Shown here: one piece after another, positions 52,805-59,610 of the stretch
Layout of the letters: every line of letters begins with the position of its first letter
Numbering within the stretch: the first letter of the stretch is position 1
The notes under the pieces: model-generated
Database searches by the model: none
What the model saw: only the letters and a program-made list of their open reading frames with translations
What the model was told of the DNA's origin: nothing
Assembly: GCA_021531865.1 (NCBI GenBank)
Contig: JAFBIW010000014.1
Coordinates: 1-63,260 of the forward strand
Length of the DNA stretch: 63,260 nt
Origin: Butyricicoccus pullicaecorum
Lineage (GTDB): Bacteria; Bacillota; Clostridia; Oscillospirales; Butyricicoccaceae
Direction of reading: 5' to 3'
Position numbers and translations under genes: made by a program

Positions 52805-55800
52805 TTAGGCGTTGCAGTCAACAACAACGTAATCCAGCTCATTGCGAGAAGAATCCTTGATAGTGATCTTCATCTGACCATTGAACAGGAAGCTACCGTT
52901 GTCAGTCAGGGTAACAACGCACATATGCTTGCCATCGAAAGAGGTCTTCGGCGCGATGGTCGCTGTGTTAGTACCGCTAGCTGCACCCATGCTCCACTTA
53001 ACCTCGACAGTTGCATTTGTCGGCAGAGCCGTAGTCAGTTCGATATCCATATTCTTCGAATCAACTACGCGAGTACCAACGATCTCGAACTTCTTAGCTA
53101 CAGAGAAATCGCCAGAAGCCGCAGTATCTTCCTTGCGGTCGACCGCATTCTCAGCAGAAGCAACGGCCTTGTAGTCGCCAGCTTCAACATTCGTGAAGGT
53201 TGCACGGAAGTCGTTGGTGGTTGCAGACTTGGTAGCAACCTTGGTCGCTACGGTTACGTAGTCGCCATTCTCGTCCTTCTTCTGCAGCTTGATGGTAACA
53301 TCACCGCGCAGGTTAGCCTCAGTCAGCGCCGCAGAAACGGTAACAGCATCGCCAGCAGCGTAGGTAGCAGCAGTCGGGTTAACACCAGTGAACAGGTTCT
53401 TAACTTCCTCTGCAACGGTATCCTCGTAGTAGTAAACAGCAACAACGTCGTCATCCTTATCTACTACAACATCAGCTACAACGTAATCGTCGCGGACGTA
53501 GTTGTTCTCGATCCAGCTCTCAAGCTCAGACTTGTCGCCGTCCTCGATGTCCTTAACGTCGAAGTCCTTATCGAAGCCGTCACGGTAAGCATTCATGTAC
53601 TTGCCGTCAGCCATTACGACATCCTCGGTCAGCTTGTAGTAAACAGTCTTGTCTTCCAGATCGAAGTCCTCATCGGATACAGCAGCATTGCCGATAGACT
53701 CAACTTCCTCGCCAGCAACCTTAGCGTACTGCATGGACATAACGTCCTTGCCAGAGATGTTGGTAACAACGCCGCGGTAAACCTTCAGATCAGACTTCGC
53801 ATTGTTGTTCATCCAATCGGTGTTGGCTACATTCTGATCCAGAACAGTGATCGCAATGATCTTGCCATCCTTGTTGGTCTCGATCTCGCAGTAAACACCA
53901 TGCTTAGCAGTATTGCCCTTCTCGATGATATCTTCCAGCTTACCCAGCTTGGTAACAGCAGCGGAAGAGGAGTTCAGCTCAACGTCGTCCTGATCGACGG
54001 TCTCGATCACGGTCTCGTCAGAGTTGGAGAATACGCCCTCTACCTTGTAGTAATCGCCCTTGGGGTTGTAGGTCATGCCGGTTACCAGAGCAACGTTGGT
54101 AGAAGTATTGCCAAAGTACTTAAAGGTATCAACGCCCAGAACCGCTGCGTCAATGCTGGACTTGTTGCCGTCCAGATCGCGCTGCAGACCCATAGCCTTG
54201 GTGTCGCCGTTGTTAGCATTGTCGTAGGTGTTGATGTCCGGGATATCGGCCAGTTCAACAGCCATTACGTCATCAACGTCGAGTTCCTTGACAATATTCT
54301 TGTTAACCTTGTTGCTCGTCCAGTAGTCAGTACCGGTGCGAACTGCGAAGATTACATCGGCCTTGTCGAGGTAGTTCTTAGCGTCCCACTTACCGCCAGT
54401 GTAGTTGTTGAAGACAGCTTCCTTATCAGCATCATAGTGATAATCAGCGATATCAGCAACAGCTACCTGATGCAGCTTAACGATCTTCTCGTCGTCGTTC
54501 ATCTTGTACTTGAACGCCTGACCAACAACGCGAACGTCGTTGTCGCCGGTGCCGTTGCCCTTATCAGCAATCGCATTGTCCTTGAAGATGTCGACGTACT
54601 TGCCATTATCCCAAACTTCGATCTCAGCATCCTTGGAAACCTTGACGTCCTCGAATACTTCGTTCTTGTCATTCTTACCGGAAACAACCATCAGGTTGCG
54701 GTCGCCAGTCTTGTTAGCGCCCTCAGCCAGACCAGTTACGAACAGGAAACCAGTGTAGGATTCGTCAGCTTCCTTCATCTTGATGATGAAGCCGTTGGCA
54801 TCCAGCCACAGATCGTAGTCGTAATCAGACTTCTCGTCCAGCTTCTTGTAATCAGCGTAGGTGGTGCCGAAGGTGTACGCCTCAGCAGCTACGTCGATCT
54901 TCTCGTCGTCGAAGTATACACCCTTCTTGGTGGAAACCTCGGTAACTTCCTTGGTCTTAGGCTCAACAACCTCAACAGTCCAAGTAGAAACAACGTTCTT
55001 CTTGGAAGATACGCAGGACTTGGTTACGGCAACAACGTCGCCCTCTTCCAGATCCTTCGGCAGCTCAGCCTTTACAAATACGTCGTCCTCGATCTCGGTC
55101 TCGCCGTCGGTATCCAGGGTGTACGCCTTCTTACCATCGAAGCCATTCAGCTGAACCTTCTTGGAGGTTGCGTAAGCTACTTCGTAGTAAGAAGTGATGG
55201 AATCGTCGATGTAATCAACGTCACCGTCAGAATCCCAGTCGATCAGGTTGTACTGAGCAGAGTTCTTAGTCTTCAGCGCATCCTTAACCTTGGATTCCTT
55301 GGACTCCTTGAACAACTTAACGTCGTCGAAATCGGTGTCCGGCAGATCGTCGTCGGCCGGGGTGTACTCATAGGAGGTCTGGCCCTTCAGGGTCTTGATG
55401 GCCTTAACGTCCCACTCGTCGGAAACAACATACTTGTCGCCGTCGATCTTAGTGGACTTGTACTCGTCCTGACCATGGACACCCTCGCCCCACAGCTCTA
55501 CCTGATAGCCAACCAGAGCGTCAACGTCGCCCTCGTAGGTGAACAGGTACGGAGTCTCGTCGTACAGATCAGACTTGTCGTCGGTGATTGCGTAAGCAAC
55601 AACCTTGTCGGTGTAGCCCTTAACGCAGAGCTTGCCGGTAACTACCCAAGTGTGCGCCTTGCAGTTCTTCAGGTTGCCGTCCTTGTCAGCGGTGCCGACA
55701 GCCGCACGGGTCAGGCCGAAGACGTCCTCAGCGATGGTCGGGTACTCCTCAACGGTGGTGCCGTGGGTGGTGTTGACGCGCTTCGCGCCGCGCGCATAGT

Positions 55801-56368
55801 CAGCGAACAGTGCGTTGTAGATGATCTGCGCATCCTCGCCGCGGAGAGCAGCGGAGGACGGAACGACAGTTACGTCATCCAGCAGGCCGTTCGCCTGAGC
55901 GGCGGAAATGTGGCCGTACGGATAAGAGGTGCCGGTGGTCTCGTAGCCCATCGCACGAACGACCATGGTGACGAACTCAGCGTCGGTGATCGCACGATCC
56001 GGCTCGAACTTGTTGTTGCCAACACCAACGGTGATGCCGTTTACTACACAGTAGCCAACGACGGATTCCTTCCAGGAACCCTTTACAACGTCGGTAAAGT
56101 TGGACGCGCCAGCGTACTGAGAGACCTGCGGATCGCCGGTCAGCATACGAGCGATCAGCGCGCATGCCTCAGCACGGGTGATGGTGTCCTCGGAATGGTA
56201 CTTGCCGTCGTCCTTGCCCTGGATAATACCCAGATCGGACAGCATGGTGATGGCTTCCGAATACTCGGAACCCGCCGGTACGTCCGGGTAAACCACAGCG
56301 CCGGCGAACATGGTGAACGCGCATGCGAACGCCAGTACCAGTGCGAGAACCTTCTTCAGATTCTTCAT
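52805..56368 (-). CDS. SLH-domain S-layer-type protein (copy 1)
   Basis: Length is 1187 aa. Signal peptide (VLALVLAFACAFTMFAGAV), then three SLH motifs at about 28-77 (ITMLSDLGIIQGKDDGKY, TRAEACALIARML), 91-142 (FTDVVKGSW, VGVGNNKFEPDRAITDAEF) and 148-190, which bind cell-wall polymers. The rest is a long acidic, beta-rich surface region with Lys/Asp alternation, ending in an Ig-like part. The N-terminal 230 residues are almost identical to the 59611 gene. Promoter at 56424-56452. Confidence 0.93.
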   Translation of the reverse strand: MKNLKKVLALVLAFACAFTMFAGAVVYPDVPAGSEYSEAITMLSDLGIIQGKDDGKYHSEDTITRAEACALIARMLTGDPQVSQYAGASNFTDVVKGSWKESVVGYCVVNGITVGVGNNKFEPDRAITDAEFVTMVVRAMGYETTGTSYPYGHISAAQANGLLDDVTVVPSSAALRGEDAQIIYNALFADYARGAKRVNTTHGTTVEEYPTIAEDVFGLTRAAVGTADKDGNLKNCKAHTWVVTGKLCVKGYTDKVVAYAITDDKSDLYDETPYLFTYEGDVDALVGYQVELWGEGVHGQDEYKSTKIDGDKYVVSDEWDVKAIKTLKGQTSYEYTPADDDLPDTDFDDVKLFKESKESKVKDALKTKNSAQYNLIDWDSDGDVDYIDDSITSYYEVAYATSKKVQLNGFDGKKAYTLDTDGETEIEDDVFVKAELPKDLEEGDVVAVTKSCVSSKKNVVSTWTVEVVEPKTKEVTEVSTKKGVYFDDEKIDVAAEAYTFGTTYADYKKLDEKSDYDYDLWLDANGFIIKMKEADESYTGFLFVTGLAEGANKTGDRNLMVVSGKNDKNEVFEDVKVSKDAEIEVWDNGKYVDIFKDNAIADKGNGTGDNDVRVVGQAFKYKMNDDEKIVKLHQVAVADIADYHYDADKEAVFNNYTGGKWDAKNYLDKADVIFAVRTGTDYWTSNKVNKNIVKELDVDDVMAVELADIPDINTYDNANNGDTKAMGLQRDLDGNKSSIDAAVLGVDTFKYFGNTSTNVALVTGMTYNPKGDYYKVEGVFSNSDETVIETVDQDDVELNSSSAAVTKLGKLEDIIEKGNTAKHGVYCEIETNKDGKIIAITVLDQNVANTDWMNNNAKSDLKVYRGVVTNISGKDVMSMQYAKVAGEEVESIGNAAVSDEDFDLEDKTVYYKLTEDVVMADGKYMNAYRDGFDKDFDVKDIEDGDKSELESWIENNYVRDDYVVADVVVDKDDDVVAVYYYEDTVAEEVKNLFTGVNPTAATYAAGDAVTVSAALTEANLRGDVTIKLQKKDENGDYVTVATKVATKSATTNDFRATFTNVEAGDYKAVASAENAVDRKEDTAASGDFSVAKKFEIVGTRVVDSKNMDIELTTALPTNATVEVKWSMGAASGTNTATIAPKTSFDGKHMCVVTLTDNGSFLFNGQMKITIKDSSRNELDYVVVDCNA

Positions 56369-56402
56369 AAGGTTTTTTCCTCCTTTTATTTTTGGGGACT
56401 CT
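55676..56402. repeat. Direct repeat copy A (SLH gene 1 N-terminus and upstream DNA)
   Basis: Matches 62536-63260 almost base for base, including the leader and SD. The offset is 6,860 bp throughout (56368 pairs with 63228). Most of the few differences seen are synonymous third-base changes. Confidence 0.9.
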
Positions 56403-56423
56403 CACCCCTTTTGGTATGCTCCC

Positions 56424-56452
56424 ATGATATCAGTCTCAAAAAACAAAGTCAA
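56424..56452 (-). promoter_or_regulatory. Promoter of SLH gene 1
   Basis: TTGACT and TATCAT with 17 bp between them on the minus strand, about 50 nt before the start codon. Repeated GTAATATT blocks lie upstream (56480-56520), which could be regulator sites. Confidence 0.7.
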
Positions 56453-56553
56453 TGTGACACACCCAGACGTAACACAAGTGTAATATTGCAGATCTTTCGT
56501 GACACCAGAGCGTAATATTTCCCCCGCGCGATTACATTTTCCCCGGGGAATAC

Positions 56554-56579
56554 AAAAAAGCTCCCCGAAGGGAGCTTTT
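56554..56579 (-). terminator. Terminator after the WG/SLH gene
   Basis: AAGCTCCC pairs with GGGAGCTT and six T follow on the minus strand. Confidence 0.9.
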
Positions 56580-56598
56580 CCGCTGTTACAGCCGCATA

Positions 56599-58866
56599 TT
56601 ACGCAATCGCAAGCAGGAGCTTGGCAAATTCCGCCCGCGTGAAGCTGTCCGACGGGCGCAGGCCGCGTTCGTCGCCCTGCACCAGTCCCGCGCGCACGCA
56701 GACCGCCGCCGCGTATTTCCGGTTGTCCGGCGTCTGCGCACCGTCCGCGAACGCCGACAGCACCGCCATCGCCTCCGCGCCCGTCATTTCCCGACCCGCG
56801 CGGCCCTGCCGCTTCAGCACGTTCGCCAGAAGCTGCATGGCGTCCGCCCGCGTCATCACCTGCTCGGGGTTCAGCCGGTAGGTGTCAAAGCCCTGCAGCA
56901 GCCCGGCCGCGAAGACCGCGCCTACCTCGGGCGCGTACCACTTGCTCTGATCCACGCCCGGCAGCGTGCCCGGCTCGAGCGAGAGCGCACGCGCGACCGC
57001 TGCGCAGACCTCGGCCGTGCGGATCGGCTCGTCCGGGCGGAAGCCGCGGTCGTCGCCCGTCATCAGGCCGCGCGCCGAGACCTTGCTCACCGCCTCGAAC
57101 GCCCAGTGGCCATAGGGCACGTCGGCGTACACCTTCCCCGCGAAGCCGGTCAGCGCACGATAGCACGCGCCGTCAAAGTCGATCGCCCGCCCGAGTTCCT
57201 CGAAGCTCAGATGCAGGCTTTCCGCATAGGGCTGCGCCGTGCCCGTCGCCGCGTGATTGCGGAAGAAGGTCACGCCGGTCGCGTCCATGCGCGGACTGCC
57301 GTAATACGGCGCTTCCTGCGGCAGCAGCGCGTTCGCCACCGCCACCATGTTGTCATTGAACAGGTCGTCCGCCGCCGTGTAGCACGCGCCCGTCGTCAAA
57401 TCCAGCCCGATCGAGCTGTTCCACAGGCTGGCCGCCTCGCCCAGATCGCTCACGCCCGACGCCCAGACCACCAGCACGTCCCCTTCGACCGACAGGCCGT
57501 AGGTTGCGTTCAGCGCGATCCGGCTGGTCAGCCCCTCGGGTCCGGCGGTGAAAAAGTCGCGGATGGCGGTGTTGATGCGCTCCTGCACGGCCGCGTCCGC
57601 CATGCCCGACACGCGCGGGTACTCAACGTGCCAGCCGTATTCGGTGCCGTCGTCCAGCATGCCGAGGTACTTTTCGTAGGTCTCGGTCGTGATCCGGACG
57701 CCGCCGTCCAGCTCGTAGGCGCGGGCGGTGGTGTGCAGCAGCTTGCCGTTATACATATTAATATACTGCGTCTCGCCGTCCCGGCGCACGCGGGCGACCG
57801 AGGACGCGACGATCTCGGGCGTTTCGACGTCCTCGACCTCCTTGCGCAGGGTGCCGGAGGCGTTGAAGAAGACGACGGCGCCGTCCAGCGTGCCGTGCCA
57901 GGACAGGCCGTAGCGGAAGGTCTGGAAGCCGCCGACGTAGGTGTCGGTGCGGTAGAGCACCCGGCCGGTCTCGTCGATGACGGCCGCGCCCGAGTCCAGT
58001 CCGCGCACGGCGTACATGCCGCCGCCCATGTAGGACATATAAGGATAGGCGGGCGCGACGGCCTCGGCGCCGACCGAGGAAAGCAGACCCCAGTCTGTGC
58101 CGACGCGGATCATGGCGCAGGCGTCGTCAAAGGGGCGCATTTCGTCGTAGGCGTAGGCGGTGAGGAACTTCATGTCCGCGACCGAATAGAGGGCGTATTT
58201 GTCGTTGGGGTTGCGGAGGATGATGACGTTTTTGTGGTAAATTTCGAGCTTCGCGGGGGATGCGCCCGCGGGCAGGGCGGCAAGCTCGCTGCCGTCGGCG
58301 CCGATGAGATGGCAGTTGCCCTTTTCGTCGCGGACGAGGGCGCGGCCGTCGGAGAACTGCCCGGCCCCGGTGTAGACCGGCTCGATGACGGTTTTGCCGT
58401 CGAGGTCGGTGTAGCCATAGCGGTCGCCATCACGGAAGCAGACGCGGTCATCGGCGGGAAAGCCGACCGCGCCGTCGAAGGAGCCGATCAAAGTGCCGTC
58501 CGCGCGGAAGAAGACGGTGGAACCGGCGTAGCGGAAGGCGGCGACGCCCGCCTGATATTCGACGGCGTCGGGGGCGGGCTGCCAGTCGGTCAGGCGCTTG
58601 CCAGAGCGGCTCACCAGCGCGGTTTCGCCGGCGTCGTTGGAGACGGCGGCGGCGCCGGACTCATCGAAGGGGCCGGCGGCGGCGAACTGGAAGTCGATGA
58701 CGAGGTCGCCGGATTCGTTCATATAGCCCCAGCGCTCCTGCCCGTCCATGCCGGTCTCAGGGACGGCGAAGAGCGAGCCGGAGAACGCGGCGAGGGCGGG
58801 GACGCAGCACAGGGCGGCGAAGAGGCAGACGCAGAGGGCGCATCTGCGGAAGAAACGGGATATCAT
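56599..58866 (-). CDS. WG-repeat protein with C-terminal SLH domains
   Basis: Length is 755 aa. Signal peptide (LCVCLFAALCCVPALAA). The first 330 residues hold WG-type repeats, for example RWGYMNESGDLVIDFQFA, RYGYTDLDGKTVIEPVY and DWGLLSSVGAEAVAP. A middle domain (YPRVSGMADAAVQERINTAI, DLTTGACYTAADDLF) resembles DUF3298. Three SLH motifs end it (YADVPYGHWAFEAVSKVSA, KWYAPEVGAVFAAGLLQG, NRKYAAAVCVRAGLVQG). It lies between the two large SLH genes. The ATG at 58866 has GGAGGTGG upstream. It would be anchored to the cell wall by the C-terminus. Confidence 0.92.
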   Translation of the reverse strand: MISRFFRRCALCVCLFAALCCVPALAAFSGSLFAVPETGMDGQERWGYMNESGDLVIDFQFAAAGPFDESGAAAVSNDAGETALVSRSGKRLTDWQPAPDAVEYQAGVAAFRYAGSTVFFRADGTLIGSFDGAVGFPADDRVCFRDGDRYGYTDLDGKTVIEPVYTGAGQFSDGRALVRDEKGNCHLIGADGSELAALPAGASPAKLEIYHKNVIILRNPNDKYALYSVADMKFLTAYAYDEMRPFDDACAMIRVGTDWGLLSSVGAEAVAPAYPYMSYMGGGMYAVRGLDSGAAVIDETGRVLYRTDTYVGGFQTFRYGLSWHGTLDGAVVFFNASGTLRKEVEDVETPEIVASSVARVRRDGETQYINMYNGKLLHTTARAYELDGGVRITTETYEKYLGMLDDGTEYGWHVEYPRVSGMADAAVQERINTAIRDFFTAGPEGLTSRIALNATYGLSVEGDVLVVWASGVSDLGEAASLWNSSIGLDLTTGACYTAADDLFNDNMVAVANALLPQEAPYYGSPRMDATGVTFFRNHAATGTAQPYAESLHLSFEELGRAIDFDGACYRALTGFAGKVYADVPYGHWAFEAVSKVSARGLMTGDDRGFRPDEPIRTAEVCAAVARALSLEPGTLPGVDQSKWYAPEVGAVFAAGLLQGFDTYRLNPEQVMTRADAMQLLANVLKRQGRAGREMTGAEAMAVLSAFADGAQTPDNRKYAAAVCVRAGLVQGDERGLRPSDSFTRAEFAKLLLAIA

Positions 58867-58906
58867 GAAAAAAACCACCTCCAAGGGGGCTGAAAATACT
58901 GATTTC

Positions 58907-58935
58907 AGTATACCCAAAGGGGGTGGAAACGGCAA
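58907..58935 (-). promoter_or_regulatory. Promoter of the WG/SLH gene
   Basis: TTGCCG and TATACT with 17 bp between them on the minus strand, about 35 bp before the start codon. Confidence 0.7.
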
Positions 58936-58981
58936 GAGAATGCGGAAAGATGAAACAAAAGTGTAAAGAAGTGGGGCTTGG

Positions 58982-59010
58982 TTGCGGGGAATGGCGGGGA
59001 ATGGTATAAT
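58982..59010 (+). promoter_or_regulatory. Promoter of the Fst-like toxin mRNA
   Basis: TTGCGG and TATAAT with 17 bp between them. The start would be near 59017. The mRNA begins with a hairpin CCTCCAC/GTGGAGG that covers the SD (GGAGGG). Confidence 0.75.
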
Positions 59011-59046
59011 AAAGGTGCTGTGGTACCTCCACGTGGAGGGAGGTGT

Positions 59047-59078
59047 ACATAGTGACCATTATTACTTCTTTTCTCGTA
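59047..59078 (+). repeat. Direct repeat DRa (toxin start region)
   Basis: ACATAGTGA (59047-59055, containing the GTG start) and TCTTTTCTCGTA (59067-59078) recur at 59227-59235 and 59245-59256, where the antitoxin RNA starts. As the two RNAs are convergent, these direct repeats become antisense matches. Confidence 0.85.
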
Positions 59079-59135
59079 TCTGTCGCGGCGGGTGTGGTGA
59101 CCCATTACATCTGCAAATGGCTGGACAGGGAGTAA
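59052..59135 (+). CDS. Fst-like type I toxin peptide
   Basis: A 27-residue peptide: TIITSFLVSVAAGVV, then THYICKWLDRE. A single hydrophobic helix followed by Trp-Leu and charged residues matches the Fst/Ldr pattern (hydrophobic segment, then WL and a polar end). GTG start with GGAGGG-AGGTG just upstream, partly held in a hairpin. Toxins of this type damage the membrane and cell division when the antitoxin RNA is lost. The family call is based on layout and pattern. Confidence 0.75.
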   Translation: MTIITSFLVSVAAGVVTHYICKWLDRE

Positions 59136-59136
59136 T

Positions 59137-59224
59137 CCACAGTCAGCCTAGAGTGTTCTCTCTATAAAAAGAGCAGAGAAACCCCGGAGAGATGCCGCTC
59201 TCCGGGGTTTCTCTGTGACTGTGG
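59137..59224. terminator. Long hairpin shared by toxin and antitoxin RNAs
   Basis: A perfect 18-bp stem (59174-59191 with 59198-59215, loop ATGCCG) is enclosed by a further 9-bp pairing (59137-59145 with 59216-59224). On the minus strand TTTTT follows the inner stem, ending the antitoxin RNA. It is the overlap between the two RNAs, as in par of plasmid pAD1. Confidence 0.85.
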
Positions 59225-59255
59225 ACACATAGTGAACAGTTACATCTTTTCTCGT
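59166..59255 (-). ncRNA. Antitoxin RNA of the Fst-like system (module 1)
   Basis: About 90 nt, from the start predicted at 59255 to the T-run at 59166-59170. Its 5' end repeats the toxin start region, so it can pair with the SD-distal start codon region and codons 6-9, and its 3' hairpin pairs with the toxin 3' UTR. That is the RNA I/RNA II layout of par. Ends are estimates. Confidence 0.72.
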
Positions 59256-59256
59256 A
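59227..59256 (+). repeat. Direct repeat DRb (antitoxin start region)
   Basis: Second copy of DRa, with 9 of 9 and 12 of 12 identical bases in its two parts. The second part begins at the predicted antitoxin start point. Confidence 0.85.
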
Positions 59257-59261
59257 CTATT

Positions 59262-59290
59262 ATAATAGCATTCGCGGTCAGATATGTCAA
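59262..59290 (-). promoter_or_regulatory. Promoter of antitoxin RNA, module 1
   Basis: TTGACA and TATTAT with 17 bp between them on the minus strand. The spacer (TATCTGACCGCGAATGC) recurs in module 3 with two changes. Confidence 0.8.
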
Positions 59291-59300
59291 GGGCAGGGAT

Positions 59301-59367
59301 AAGAAAAGCCAGAGAGCTGCAACTCTCTGGCCTTTTTTGTACGCATGGGATAATTACCACATTCATT
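59301..59367 (-). ncRNA. Orphan antitoxin-like RNA, module 2
   Basis: About 65 nt, from a consensus promoter (59374-59402) to the hairpin GCCAGAGAG/CTCTCTGGC (59308-59331), with T-runs on both sides so it can stop both strands. No toxin ORF faces it. Its 5' part includes AAGTAATGAATG, near-antisense to the ACCATTATTACTT of the toxin start, so it may be a diverged antitoxin. Confidence 0.6.
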
Positions 59368-59373
59368 ACTTAT

Positions 59374-59402
59374 ATTATAACCATTGTATGAAATTATGTC
59401 AA
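59374..59402 (-). promoter_or_regulatory. Promoter of module 2
   Basis: TTGACA and TATAAT, a perfect pair with a 17-bp spacer on the minus strand. Confidence 0.82.
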
Positions 59403-59412
59403 GGGCAGGGAT

Positions 59413-59486
59413 ACGAAAAGCCGGAGAGGCCCTAATCTCTCCGGTTTTTCGTTTGTGATCGCATGGGATCATTTGAGTACATTTGT
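59413..59486 (-). ncRNA. Orphan antitoxin-like RNA, module 3
   Basis: About 74 nt from the promoter at 59493-59521 to the hairpin CCGGAGAG/CTCTCCGG (59421-59444), with T-runs on both sides. It shares CCCATGCG with module 2 and the promoter sequence with module 1. No toxin ORF faces it. Confidence 0.58.
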
Positions 59487-59492
59487 ACTATT

Positions 59493-59521
59493 ATAATAGT
59501 ATTCGCGGCCAGATATGTCAA
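59493..59521 (-). promoter_or_regulatory. Promoter of module 3
   Basis: TTGACA and TATTAT with 17 bp between them on the minus strand. The -35 box lies just beyond the terminator of SLH gene 2. Confidence 0.78.
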
Positions 59522-59536
59522 GGGGATGGAACAGGG

Positions 59537-59569
59537 CAAAAAAGGAGACCCCGCATAAGCGGGGCCTCC
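59537..59569 (-). terminator. Terminator of SLH gene 2
   Basis: Same hairpin as 52732-52763, with the same flanks for about 70 bp, followed by a T-run on the minus strand. Confidence 0.9.
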
Positions 59570-59610
59570 CCTTTTGGTCGGAAAAACCAATTCAGATGAA
59601 GAATCTGAAA

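Noticed and set aside
52709-56515. 1268-codon plus-strand open frame opposite SLH gene 1
   Set aside because: Exactly antisense to a clear SLH protein; the opening follows from codon bias. Similar frames of 705 and 743 codons face the two amine-oxidase-type genes.
59280-59540. CRISPR array
   Set aside because: Repeats of about 112-119 bp look periodic, but they are promoters plus hairpins of variable sequence with no constant 25-40 bp repeat or unique spacers.
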